A stretch of DNA of 55,116 nt, taken from NCBI GenBank assembly GCA_022706785.1, contig JAKJBW010000012.1:1-55116 (forward strand), given 5' to 3'. Of this stretch, positions 39,228 to 46,921 are shown one piece after another (positions within the stretch are counted from its first letter, which is position 1; each line of letters opens with the position of its first letter). This stretch comes from Bacillota bacterium. Lineage in GTDB: Bacteria; Bacillota; Clostridia; UBA1381; UMGS1253. Under the pieces are notes generated by a model. That model was given only the letters and a program-made list of their open reading frames with translations. It was not told the origin of the DNA and ran no database searches. The position numbers were made by a program, and so were the translations under genes.

Positions 39228-39258
39228 CAAAAACCGCCTTTGCAAGGCGGTTTTTGCG
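39228..39258 (+). terminator. Terminator of the sigma/anti-sigma operon
   Basis: CAAAAACCGCCTT and AAGGCGGTTTTTG form a perfect 13-bp stem around TGC, with T-rich end. Confidence 0.88.
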
Positions 39259-39302
39259 TAATATTTACATATATCAAATGTTGTTCAAAGCTGTGGCGGG
39301 AC

Positions 39303-39462
39303 TATAGTTGAATCAACCTGAAACAGTAACAGCCTTGCGGTCTATTTTTTGCATGATTGCGTTATCTTCAAGGGCAGGCGCCAGCCTGTCTTCGTCATCT
39401 GCCTTGTCCTGCAAAAAATATTCTCGCAATCCTTGTTACTCTTTCAAGCTGATTCAACTATA
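39303..39462 (-). repeat. Structured intergenic element, copy 4
   Basis: A 160-bp element. TATAGTTGAATCA (39303-39315) is exactly complementary to 39450-39462, and the arms continue inward to about 30 bp with mismatches (CCTGAAACAGTAACAG against CTTGAAAGAGTAACAAG). On the minus strand the core reads TTTTTTGCAGGACAAGGCAG, a hairpin around GGCTGGCGCC, then ATAACGCAATCATGCAAAAAA. It matches copies 1-3 in word order. Its outer arm runs 9 bp past the stop codon of the SLOG gene. Confidence 0.72.
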
Positions 39463-39807
39463 TCTGGGCATATATCTATCCTTCACCATAACCACTTCTA
39501 TTTTTTTGCCGAGCCTTATACACTGGTTTATCACATATTTGCTGCCGCGGCTTTTGCCATCCCACAGCACCAGGACCTTATCCGCCGCACGGATGATTTC
39601 GTCATTCCTGCGCAGGGGCGCGAGCTTGCCGTAGAGGTTGTAGTCGGGCAGATATTCAATCAGTTCAAGGCCGTTTTGCCGCGCGTATTCGGCAGCGCAC
39701 CTGTCAATTCCGCAGGCTCCGCCGCTTATGATCGCCGTGGCATAGGCCGGTATGTAGGGCGAAAGGTCTACCGAGAGGCTCCTTGAGCCCACAACAGCTA
39801 CTTTCAT
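39454..39807 (-). CDS. SLOG-family nucleotide-binding protein (YpsA/DUF2493-like)
   Basis: A 117-residue Rossmann-like protein of the SLOG superfamily. The start MKVAVVGSRSL, IISGGACGIDRCAAEYARQNG (in pieces, about residues 27-47) with the family GGAxGxD motif, and the acidic DYNLYGKLAPLRRNDEII with the later KVLVLWDGKSRGSKYVI match the YpsA-type subgroup that binds a nucleotide-derived ligand. The reaction is unknown. AGGAGGAAATT lies before the ATG on the minus strand. Its final codons and stop lie inside the inverted-repeat arm of the element at 39303-39462, so the insertion may have set the current C-terminus. Confidence 0.82.
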   Translation of the reverse strand: MKVAVVGSRSLSVDLSPYIPAYATAIISGGACGIDRCAAEYARQNGLELIEYLPDYNLYGKLAPLRRNDEIIRAADKVLVLWDGKSRGSKYVINQCIRLGKKIEVVMVKDRYMPRYS

Positions 39808-39940
39808 AATTTCCTCCTGTATTTTGCCATAACCAATCAGTCTTACGCATAATTATAATATGGCAATACCTCAATTGCAAGGCTTGTTGCATAATCCATT
39901 AAAATTCATATCAAGAACTCGTCTTTCGGGAGGAATGTAT

Positions 39941-40807
39941 ATGGCAAAACCGTTATTTAAACCGGGTATTTGTTTTTTGATTGCATCGGCGCTGCTTTTG
40001 CCCCTGCTGACGACAGGCTGCCATTCGGATAAAGCCGGATCGGAAAGCGCCGCTGTGCATGACGGCAACTTGGAACTGGGCGCCACGCCTACACTTTATC
40101 CCGACGCCACCTATGCCGGACTTTCAAATGAGCTCCAGTCGTGGGGGCTGAAAAAGGAAAAAGGCAAGCCTCCCCAGATGCCGGGTAAAATCGAAAAAAC
40201 GCTTTCGGAATTCGGCGCCGTGTATATTGCCAAAAACAAAGGCAAAAATCTCTACCTCACCTTTGACGAGGGGTATGAAAACGGCTATACCGTCCCTATA
40301 CTTGATGTGCTGAAGGAAACGGCTGTGCCTGCCGCGTTCTTTATCACGGGTGACTACTTAAAGCAGCAACCCGAACTTGTGCTGCGTATGGGCAATGACG
40401 GGCACATCGTTGGCAACCACACCCGCAACCATCCGTCTATGCCGTCGGTTGCAAGCAATCAGGCGCTTGCCGGTGAGATAACCAGACTTGGCGACGACTA
40501 TAAAGCGCTGACCGGAAAAACCATGCACTACCTAAGACCGCCCAAAGGCGAATACTCCGAGCGCACGCTGGCTATCACCAAAGACCTTGGCTACACCACG
40601 GTATTTTGGAGCTTTGCATATGTCGACTGGCAGACAGACAAGCAAAAAGGCGCCGAGTATGCCTATGCACAGGTGATGCCCTACCTGCACGACGGTGCGA
40701 TCCTGCTTTTGCATGCGGTGTCGGCCGACAATGCGCAGGCCTTGAAGCGGATAATCACGGATGCGCGTGCGCAAGGGTTTGAATTCAAGCCGTTAGATGA
40801 GCTGTAA
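39941..40807 (+). CDS. pdaA: PdaA-like polysaccharide deacetylase lipoprotein
   Basis: A 288-residue NodB-fold deacetylase that is probably a lipoprotein: signal sequence ICFLIASALLLPLLTTGC with lipobox LTTGC (Cys about 26). The catalytic domain has LYLTFDEGYENGYT (about residues 98-111; TFDEG instead of the common TFDDG), the metal motif VGNHTRNHPSM (about 155-165), YLRPPKGEYSERT (about 198-210) and LLLHAVSADNAQAL. These words match PdaA, which deacetylates muramic acid so that muramic-delta-lactam can form in spore cortex. Most PdaA proteins are not lipoproteins, so the role is likely but not certain. GGGAGGA lies about 7 nt before the ATG at 39941. An in-frame ATG at 39935 is too close to it. 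Confidence 0.88.
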   Translation: MAKPLFKPGICFLIASALLLPLLTTGCHSDKAGSESAAVHDGNLELGATPTLYPDATYAGLSNELQSWGLKKEKGKPPQMPGKIEKTLSEFGAVYIAKNKGKNLYLTFDEGYENGYTVPILDVLKETAVPAAFFITGDYLKQQPELVLRMGNDGHIVGNHTRNHPSMPSVASNQALAGEITRLGDDYKALTGKTMHYLRPPKGEYSERTLAITKDLGYTTVFWSFAYVDWQTDKQKGAEYAYAQVMPYLHDGAILLLHAVSADNAQALKRIITDARAQGFEFKPLDEL

Positions 40808-40824
40808 GCCTTTGCAGACAGCGC

Positions 40825-42015
40825 TCAGGCCTGTGCCAAAAAATCCTCTGTAAAGGCCGCAAACGCGACCATTTCATCGTCTGACGGGATGAAGTTTGCA
40901 CGAAAACCCTGCTGGTATACGTTCATTTTCAGTGCGCTCAGGCGCGAGCACAGCATGCCCACTGCTTCGCCGCTCCAGCCATAGGAGCCGAATACCGCGG
41001 CAGGCTTGCCCTTGCAGTTGATGGCGTCTATACAGCCGATAATATCCCATACCGGCTTTAACGCGTCCTTATTGATGGTGGGCGAGCCGAACAGATACAC
41101 GTCGCACGCGTTGACGGCTGCCGCCACAGCGCCGGCGTCCGCCTCTACAAGGTCGTATATCTCGGCTTTCATCCCTGCGGCCAGCGCCTGTTTTGCGGCC
41201 TGCTGCGCCAGCGCTCTGGTGGCGCCATAAGCCGAAACGTAGAAAATGCAGGCTCTTTTGCCGTCGTGCCGCCTAGGCGCGGACCACTGCCGGTACTGCG
41301 CCCACACCTTGTCTATGCTAAATTCCGTCAGCACAGGGCCGTGGCTGGTGCAGATCATTTTCTTGGGCAGGCCCTCCACCTTGTCCATTCCCGAAACCAC
41401 ATACGGCAGGAACGGGCCAAAAATAGCGTCAAAGTAGTATTTCAGGGCACTTTCGTAAGCATTCGGATAAGAAACATGGCAGTCCAAAACGCGCGGCTCG
41501 CAGTAGTGGCATCCGAACATATCGCAAGAAAAGAGCACCGCATCCTCCGCCAAGTAAGTAAACATAGAATCGGGCCAGTGTAAAAACGGCGCAGGGGTAA
41601 AGGTGAGCGTGCGCCCGCCCAGATTAATGGAATCACCGTCCTTGACCACTTTTGTGCCCAAATCCATATTGGTAATGCCCTGCAGATATTTTGCTCCTGC
41701 CATGGAAGCAATCACCTGCATATTCGGATACCTTTTTTTCAGCTCGCGAAGACTGCCGGTATGGTCCGGCTCGGTATGGTTGAGGATGATGTAGTCTATT
41801 TTGGCCGGATCCATGACGGCTTCAATGTTTTCCAGGTATTCGTCAAAAAACCTTGCGTGCACCGTTTCAATAAGCGCGCATTTTTCGGTTCCCTGCACTA
41901 AAAAAGCGTTATAAGATGTGCCGTATTCGGTTTTCATAATAATATCAAACACGCGAAGCGCAGGGTTTAACACCCCTACGCTGTATATTCCGTCAAGCAG
42001 TTTAAAGCATGCCAT
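40825..42015 (-). CDS. FprA-family A-type flavoprotein (flavodiiron protein)
   Basis: A 396-residue flavodiiron protein that reduces O2 to water and/or NO to N2O, protecting anaerobes. The N-terminal metallo-beta-lactamase-like domain binds two irons: HTEPDHTG (about residues 79-86), HWPDS (about 145), and CDMFGCHYCE with an Asp ligand (about 163). His in TSHGPV comes near 225. The C-terminal flavodoxin domain (about 250-395) has YVSAYGATRALAQQAAKQAL and SPTINKDALKPVWD for FMN. GGAGGTAGCACA precedes the ATG. The rubredoxin gene lies 173 nt upstream on the same strand and is the likely electron donor, so the two form an operon. Confidence 0.95.
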   Translation of the reverse strand: MACFKLLDGIYSVGVLNPALRVFDIIMKTEYGTSYNAFLVQGTEKCALIETVHARFFDEYLENIEAVMDPAKIDYIILNHTEPDHTGSLRELKKRYPNMQVIASMAGAKYLQGITNMDLGTKVVKDGDSINLGGRTLTFTPAPFLHWPDSMFTYLAEDAVLFSCDMFGCHYCEPRVLDCHVSYPNAYESALKYYFDAIFGPFLPYVVSGMDKVEGLPKKMICTSHGPVLTEFSIDKVWAQYRQWSAPRRHDGKRACIFYVSAYGATRALAQQAAKQALAAGMKAEIYDLVEADAGAVAAAVNACDVYLFGSPTINKDALKPVWDIIGCIDAINCKGKPAAVFGSYGWSGEAVGMLCSRLSALKMNVYQQGFRANFIPSDDEMVAFAAFTEDFLAQA

Positions 42016-42119
42016 TGTGCTACCTCCGATTTTTCATGTGTATGGTTTTAAGGCGTATCGATTTAAAAGGGGAGGCCCCTTTTGCATTAAAGGTCAATAA
42101 GCGCGGCATAATGCCGGAG

Positions 42120-42155
42120 CCGCAAAGGCAAAGGCAGTCTGCTTTGCCTTTGCGG
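42120..42155 (-). other. Intercistronic hairpin between rubredoxin and FprA
   Basis: CCGCAAAGGCAAAG (42120-42133) pairs perfectly with CTTTGCCTTTGCGG (42142-42155). A second hairpin, AAAAGGGG/CCCCTTTT, lies at about 42066-42081. They may adjust how much of the rubredoxin transcript continues into fprA. Confidence 0.6.
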
Positions 42156-42188
42156 CCCGCTTTGTACATAGGCTCGGTGCTCCTGTTG

Positions 42189-42350
42189 TTACGCCATGCG
42201 CTCAAACGCATCCTTAGACACGCCGCACATGGGGCAAACCCAGTCTTCCGGGAGATCCTCAAACGCTGTGCCGGGCGCGATACCGCCTTCGGGGTCGCCG
42301 ATAGCGGGATCGTACACATACCCGCATGCCGTGCATTCGTATTTGTCCAT
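42189..42350 (-). CDS. Rubredoxin (53 aa)
   Basis: A 53-residue iron protein beginning [20 protein letters not shown] and containing [19 protein letters not shown]. The four Cys of CxxCG (6 and 9) and CPxCG (39 and 42) ligate a single iron, and the Tyr, Asp-Pro and Trp core positions of rubredoxin are intact. It is a small cytoplasmic electron carrier. AAAGGAGGCGGCAAC precedes the ATG on the minus strand. The flavodiiron gene follows in the same direction, the known redox partner. It is too short for many gene finders but not in doubt. Confidence 0.96.
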   Translation of the reverse strand: MDKYECTACGYVYDPAIGDPEGGIAPGTAFEDLPEDWVCPMCGVSKDAFERMA

Positions 42351-42444
42351 GTTGCCGCCTCCTTTGCAAATTGTTGGTTACAAAGCCTTGGGTGTGTTAA
42401 TACTTCCTGTATACGGACAGTGTTGCCGTCCGTAGGGTATCATA

Positions 42445-42472
42445 ATTATACCACATTTGCGTCCGGGTGCAA
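42445..42472 (-). promoter_or_regulatory. Promoter of the rubredoxin-fprA operon
   Basis: On the minus strand TTGCAC (42472-42467) and TATAAT (42450-42445) are 16 bp apart, about 95 bp upstream of the rubredoxin start. Confidence 0.6.
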
Positions 42473-42510
42473 CAGTTTTGTGCAAGCAAAACTATCCTTA
42501 TGCATCGCTC

Positions 42511-42539
42511 TTTACATGTACGGCGAGTTGTGGTATGAT
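42511..42539 (+). promoter_or_regulatory. Promoter of the OLE RNA-oapA-dxs-tlyA unit
   Basis: TTTACA (42511-42516) and TATGAT (42534-42539), 17 bp apart. The expected start is about 42546, some 55 nt before the closing helix of the OLE RNA, so a short leader may be trimmed. Confidence 0.6.
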
Positions 42540-42600
42540 ATAAGCGATCCGGTTCGAATCGTTTTTGCCCAAGGCGATACGCTCTGGGTAATATAAAAAA

Positions 42601-43214
42601 TACGGTGGTGCAGTATCCTAGTCAGTTCTACCTATTCCGAGGACGGGCCTAAAAATCCGTTGAAGGGCACATCGATGAAGTTCCTGGTGCTTGCTTTGAA
42701 CGCCCAGTTCGGGGCTGGTGCTGGGAGTTAAGGTTTTGGGGCGGTCTGCAATGGCATGCGGGTGCCGAACCCCTCTACCGCGGAGACCTATGCTTGTGGT
42801 CGCCTCTGCATAACGCTAAGCGTTATTCAAGCGGGTACGACATAGGGTGGAACCTGCATTCCGGTGCTTCGTGCGCTGGGTGCAGCGTAGCCTGCCTTGC
42901 GTGGGCAATTTGGGGATGACAGACAGACCGGGCCTTGCGTCGGCCAACGCGGTCCGGCCATCGCTGTCTGAAACATAGCCTGCAAAAGAGGCTAAGAATA
43001 GGTGTGACTGCCGAGGAAATCTCCTAGGCTGTTGCTTTTGTCTGGCTTGCAAGGGATTGAAATGCGGACTAAGTGGCAATCAGGTCATGTGTGCGGTAAC
43101 GCACGCATAACAGGGTGTAATGGGAAACCCCCGGACCGGTGACGGTCCGGTACTCTGTTGGGAAAACCTACCTGACCTTAAGCCGCAAAATTTACTTTGC
43201 AGGCTGCCACCGTA
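42601..43214 (+). ncRNA. ole: OLE RNA (ornate, large, extremophilic RNA)
   Basis: A 614-nt intergenic region with no reading frame, dense in local palindromes and immediately upstream of an OapA-like membrane protein gene, dxs and tlyA, the neighbourhood described for OLE RNA in Bacillus halodurans and other Firmicutes. The ends pair: TACGGTGG...CAG at 42601-42612 with CTGCCACCGTA at 43204-43214, which defines the closing helix and gives about the 610-nt length known for OLE. Internal words such as GGGGATGACAGACAGACC (42912-42929) are ones I associate with the conserved core. GTGCGG/CCGCAC-type and GGACCG/CGGTCC hairpins are also present. OLE RNA assembles with OapA at the membrane and is linked to tolerance of cold, alcohol and metal stress. 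Boundaries are approximate. Confidence 0.88.
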
Positions 43215-43289
43215 CTTTTTATATGACTCACGGCGTAATCGTATGAATTATCATGCAGCACAAAAGATAAAGGGAGCTGAGTTTTACAA

Positions 43290-43892
43290 TTGGACCGACG
43301 AAGACTTAAGGTAAAGAGCGCGGCGGGCAATGTCAAGGTAAGCCACAGATGGACAATCAGCATTACGGTTGGAGCCTTTTTTCTTACCATGGGCATCAAC
43401 GCCCTGACATCCAACGCGGACGACCTGGGGCTCATTATGGCAATGATTACATTGTTGCTTATTATTCTTTTCGGCGTTGTGTTTGATCTGGTCGGCGTCG
43501 CCGTTTCCACTGCCAGCGAAACGCCGTTTCACGCAATGGCTGCCAAGAAGATACCCGGTGCGCGTGAAAGTATAGCCATTATTCGTCACGCCCAGCAGAT
43601 TTCAAGCTTTTGCAACGACGTGATAGGCGATATTGCGGGCGTTATAAGCGGTGCGATGACGGGGGCGATTGTTATTGGTATTGTCCGCACGTTCAATGTG
43701 GGCTCAGCACTGCTTGGACTGCTTGTCACAGCCCTGGTGGCCTCCATGATGATAGGCGGCAAGGCCGCGGGCAAAGGCGTGGCTATGGTCCACAACAACA
43801 CGATTGTTTTTGTGACGGGAAAAGTCGCATACTTTTTCAAACGGCTTATTCCCAGATGGGGGAAGAAACAAAAAAACAGGAAACAGGTGTAG
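43290..43892 (+). CDS. oapA: OLE-associated membrane protein OapA
   Basis: A 200-residue integral membrane protein. Membrane segments are visible at about residues 22-40 (ISITVGAFFLTMGINAL), 48-72 (GLIMAMITLLLIILFGVVFDLVGVAV in pieces), 112-132 (IAGVISGAMTGAIVIGIV) and 138-155 (SALLGLLVTALVASMMIGG). Its basic ends (MDRRRLKVKS, KKQKNRKQV) could bind RNA. Position directly after the OLE RNA and before dxs matches OapA, the protein that holds OLE RNA at the membrane. The start is a TTG at 43290, preceded by AGGGAG at 43271-43276. No ATG fits, and an unusual start may limit translation. It ends two bases before dxs. Confidence 0.88.
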   Translation: MDRRRLKVKSAAGNVKVSHRWTISITVGAFFLTMGINALTSNADDLGLIMAMITLLLIILFGVVFDLVGVAVSTASETPFHAMAAKKIPGARESIAIIRHAQQISSFCNDVIGDIAGVISGAMTGAIVIGIVRTFNVGSALLGLLVTALVASMMIGGKAAGKGVAMVHNNTIVFVTGKVAYFFKRLIPRWGKKQKNRKQV

Positions 43893-43894
43893 AT

Positions 43895-45778
43895 ATGTAC
43901 CCAATCCTAGATAAAATACAGTCTCCGGCCGACTTGAAAGCGCTTGACTTGGACCGTTTGAATGCGCTGGCAGGGGAAATACGCACATTTTTAATAGACG
44001 CAGTCTCCAAAACGGGCGGCCATCTTGCCTCAAATCTCGGGGTGGTGGAGCTCACCATAGCCCTGCACAAGGTATATAACGCGCCTGTGGACAAAATTGT
44101 ATGGGATGTCGGGCATCAGGCCTATGTGCATAAGATTCTGACCGGTCGAAAGGACAGGTTTGCCACCCTGCGCCAGCAGGGAGGGCTTTCAGGCTTTCCC
44201 AAAACGAGCGAGAGCGTATACGACTGTTTCAACACCGGCCATTCGTCAACCTCCATTTCCGCCGCGCTGGGCATTGCGCGGGCGCGGGATCTGGCAGGGG
44301 AGAAGCACTGCGTGATCGCACTGATAGGCGACGGAGCGCTGACGGGCGGGCTTGCCTACGAAGCGTTGAACGATGCGGGGCACGCTAAAACCAATCTGAT
44401 CGTTATATTAAACGATAATGAAATGTCGGTCACAAAAAACGTGGGCGGCATGTCGGAATACCTTTCGCGGCTGAGGACAAAGCCGTCTTATTACAAGGTG
44501 AAGTCGGCGACCGAGCGCACACTGTCCAAGGTGCCTTTCGGTGGCGGCATGATCCGGATCATACGCAATCTTAAAGACAGCATAAGGCGTTTGCTGCTGC
44601 AAAACACTATTTTTGAGGAATTGGGCTTCACCTACTTAGGGCCGGTGGACGGCCATGATATCAAGCGGACAATGCAGTTGCTTGCGCGCGCCAAAACGGT
44701 GGACGGCCCGGTTTTGATCCATGTCTATACGCGAAAGGGCAAGGGCTATGCCCCTGCCGAGAGCAAACCCCAGAATTTTCACGGTATCTCAAAATTCGAC
44801 GCCGACTCGGGCGCGGTGATACGCAGCAAGGTCAAGGCGGACTATTCGGCCATATTCGGACGCCACCTTGTAAGCATTGCCAGGCATAATCCGCGGGTTA
44901 TTGCCATCAGCCCGTCCATGACCTTAGGGTCGGGGCTCTTGCCGTTTGCGCGGGCATTCCCAAGCCGGTTTTTCGATGTCGGCATAGCGGAGGCCCATGC
45001 GGTCACGTCGGCCGCCGGGCTTGCGGTGGGCGGCTTTATTCCTGTGGTCGCTGTCTATTCGTCATTTTTGCAGCGCGCCTATGACCAGGTGCTTCACGAT
45101 GTGGCGATTCAGAACCTTCATGTTGTGTTCGGCATAGACAGGGCCGGTGTAGTGGGCGCCGACGGCGAGACGCACCAGGGCGTGTTTGACATACCGTTTT
45201 TAAGCCACATTCCGAATATCGCGCTGCTTACGCCAAGCTCATTTCTGGACTTGGAGCAAATGCTCAAATACGCGGTATCAGAGCACGACGGGCCTATCGC
45301 CATACGTTATCCGAGAGGCGCGGAGCAGTATCCGTACAGACAGGCTGACTTTGAATTTGGCAAAGGCGCGCTTATCCGGGCGGGCCGTGACATTTCCTTT
45401 GTTGCGGTGGGCAATATGCTCAGCAAAGCCGCCCAGGCCGCTTTGTTATTGGAAAAGAAGGGTATAAGCGCAGAGGTGATCTCACTTAGGACCATAAAGC
45501 CCATGGACGAGGCGCTTTTACTGCTTACCGCAAAGAAAACGGGGCGTGTCATTACGGTTGAGGACGGAACGCTGACCGGCGGTGCGGGCGATATGATCGC
45601 CTCGCTTTTTGCAAAGCACGGCTTGGATATTGATCTCGTCTGCAAAGGATATCCCGATGAGTTTATCGCACAGGCAAATCCTGAGCTGATCTACCGTGCC
45701 TATGGACTTGATGCGCAATCGCTTGCGGACTGTGCGCTTGCGCATTGTGTATCAAAGCCTGTCACTATCGCAAAATAA
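43895..45778 (+). CDS. dxs: 1-deoxy-D-xylulose-5-phosphate synthase
   Basis: A 627-residue thiamine diphosphate enzyme condensing pyruvate and glyceraldehyde 3-phosphate, the first step of MEP isoprenoid synthesis. Domain 1 has GGHLASNLGVVELTIALH (about residues 35-52), DVGHQAYVHKILTGR (about 70) and the ThDP motif IGDGALTGGLAYEALNDAGH (about 148-167) with NDNEMSV. The transketolase pyrimidine domain has DVGIAEAHAVTSAAG and YSSFLQRAYDQVLHDV (about 360-400). C-terminal domain is complete. The ATG at 43895 is two bases after the oapA stop; the 95-residue upstream extension lies inside oapA and is rejected. The ribosome binding site is weak (AGGAAACAGGTG), consistent with coupling to oapA. Confidence 0.96.
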   Translation: MYPILDKIQSPADLKALDLDRLNALAGEIRTFLIDAVSKTGGHLASNLGVVELTIALHKVYNAPVDKIVWDVGHQAYVHKILTGRKDRFATLRQQGGLSGFPKTSESVYDCFNTGHSSTSISAALGIARARDLAGEKHCVIALIGDGALTGGLAYEALNDAGHAKTNLIVILNDNEMSVTKNVGGMSEYLSRLRTKPSYYKVKSATERTLSKVPFGGGMIRIIRNLKDSIRRLLLQNTIFEELGFTYLGPVDGHDIKRTMQLLARAKTVDGPVLIHVYTRKGKGYAPAESKPQNFHGISKFDADSGAVIRSKVKADYSAIFGRHLVSIARHNPRVIAISPSMTLGSGLLPFARAFPSRFFDVGIAEAHAVTSAAGLAVGGFIPVVAVYSSFLQRAYDQVLHDVAIQNLHVVFGIDRAGVVGADGETHQGVFDIPFLSHIPNIALLTPSSFLDLEQMLKYAVSEHDGPIAIRYPRGAEQYPYRQADFEFGKGALIRAGRDISFVAVGNMLSKAAQAALLLEKKGISAEVISLRTIKPMDEALLLLTAKKTGRVITVEDGTLTGGAGDMIASLFAKHGLDIDLVCKGYPDEFIAQANPELIYRAYGLDAQSLADCALAHCVSKPVTIAK

Positions 45779-45818
45779 CAGTCTGATCCGGCAAGGCAGC
45801 CGTGTGGGAGAGTTTGAT

Positions 45819-46649
45819 GTGGCAAAGAAAATACGTCTGGATGAATTTTTACTGCAAAACAGCCTGGCGGACGACTTAGCCCAGGCCCGTTCGCTTATCT
45901 TGGCGGGGGTGGTATATCAGGGCGAAGAGCGCTGCCATTCGGCGGGCCAGCAGGTTATGCCGGCCGCGAATATAGAGGTGCGCGGCAAATACCAGCCTTA
46001 TGTCAGCCGCGGCGGCCATAAGCTGCAAAAGGCGGTTGAAGTTTTTGAGATAAGCCTTAAGGGAGCGGTCGCTATGGATGTGGGCGCATCGACAGGCGGC
46101 TTTACCGATTGTATGCTGCAAAATGGGGCGACCAAGGTGTACAGCGTTGACGTGGGCTACGGTCAGCTTGCGTGGAAGCTGCGCAGCGATAAGCGGGTCG
46201 TCAATATGGAGCGCACCAATATCAGAAATGTTGTGCCGGAGGATTTGGATGAACTGCTGGATTTTGCTTCTGTTGATGTGGCTTTCATTTCACTTAATCT
46301 GGTGCTGCCGGTTGTGAAGCGGCTGTTAAAGCCCGCTGCGCAGGCAGTTGCGCTCATCAAGCCGCAATTTGAGGCACGGCGCAGTGATGTGCCGACAGGC
46401 GGCGTGGTGCGTGATCCTGCGGTGCATGCGCAGGTTATCGGCGATGTGAATGCGTTTGCGGCGGATAACGGATTTTGCGCCCTGGCGCTTACCTATTCAC
46501 CCATACGTGGTCCGGAGGGCAATATTGAGTATCTGATCCATTTACAAAACCGCACGGGACAGGACTGCGGGGGCGACGCGTATGTAAGCGATGCCATGGT
46601 TGCAGACGTTGTCGCGCAGGCGCACGCTGAGCTGGGCGGGTCAACATAA
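45819..46649 (+). CDS. tlyA: TlyA-type 16S/23S rRNA ribose 2'-O-methyltransferase
   Basis: A 276-residue protein with an N-terminal S4 RNA-binding domain (RLDEFLLQNSLADDLAQARSLILAG in pieces, about residues 5-60) and a C-terminal FtsJ/RrmJ-type methyltransferase. The SAM motif is AMDVGASTGGFTDCMLQNGA (about 88-107), then VDVGYGQLAWKLR, and catalytic Lys/Glu region ALIKPQFEARRSDVPTGGVVRDP in pieces (about 185-207). I use the GTG at 45819 after GGGAGAG; the longer in-frame start overlaps dxs by 83 nt. TlyA after dxs is a common order in Firmicutes. It would methylate ribosomal RNA and was once called a hemolysin. Confidence 0.93.
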   Translation: MAKKIRLDEFLLQNSLADDLAQARSLILAGVVYQGEERCHSAGQQVMPAANIEVRGKYQPYVSRGGHKLQKAVEVFEISLKGAVAMDVGASTGGFTDCMLQNGATKVYSVDVGYGQLAWKLRSDKRVVNMERTNIRNVVPEDLDELLDFASVDVAFISLNLVLPVVKRLLKPAAQAVALIKPQFEARRSDVPTGGVVRDPAVHAQVIGDVNAFAADNGFCALALTYSPIRGPEGNIEYLIHLQNRTGQDCGGDAYVSDAMVADVVAQAHAELGGST

Positions 46650-46675
46650 CCATACTGCATAAGGGGTTGGGGTCA

Positions 46676-46885
46676 ATGTATGCAAACGATATTGCGCCTA
46701 AATGCGCCACTTGCCAGCGGGGCAGGGTCGTTGCGCACACAACCGATGTGGTGTGCGAGCTTTACGGCGTGGTGGCCTATGATTACTCGTGCAAAAAATA
46801 CAGGTATGATGTTTTCACCAAAAAGCTCCGCCGGAAGAAGGCGAATGAAAAAAGCTTTGATCCGAGTGATTTTTCTCTTGATTGA
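46676..46885 (+). CDS. Small Cys-rich protein of unknown function
   Basis: A 69-residue protein with a CATCQRGR pair near residues 10-17, a further Cys in VVCELYGVV and another in YDYSCKKYRYDVF, so four Cys could bind a metal. The tail is basic (TKKLRRKKANEKSFDPSDFS). The pattern Cx2C, Cx11C, YDP/YDVF recalls a small family common in Firmicutes without known function. AAGGGG at 46661 is 9 nt before the ATG at 46676; a TTG at 46667 overlaps that site. It is the last gene of the OLE RNA-oapA-dxs-tlyA run. Confidence 0.7.
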   Translation: MYANDIAPKCATCQRGRVVAHTTDVVCELYGVVAYDYSCKKYRYDVFTKKLRRKKANEKSFDPSDFSLD

Positions 46886-46921
46886 TAGGGGACTTTTTGA
46901 ATTTGAGTATTGCCCATATTT

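Noticed and set aside
39349-39786. 145-residue plus-strand frame
   Set aside because: Antisense to the SLOG-family gene and partly repeat element.
42009-42596. 195-residue plus-strand frame across the rubredoxin locus
   Set aside because: Antisense to a clear rubredoxin and its promoter; no ribosome binding site.
43610-43894. 95-residue N-terminal extension of dxs
   Set aside because: Lies wholly inside oapA in another frame; Dxs proteins begin at the ATG at 43895.
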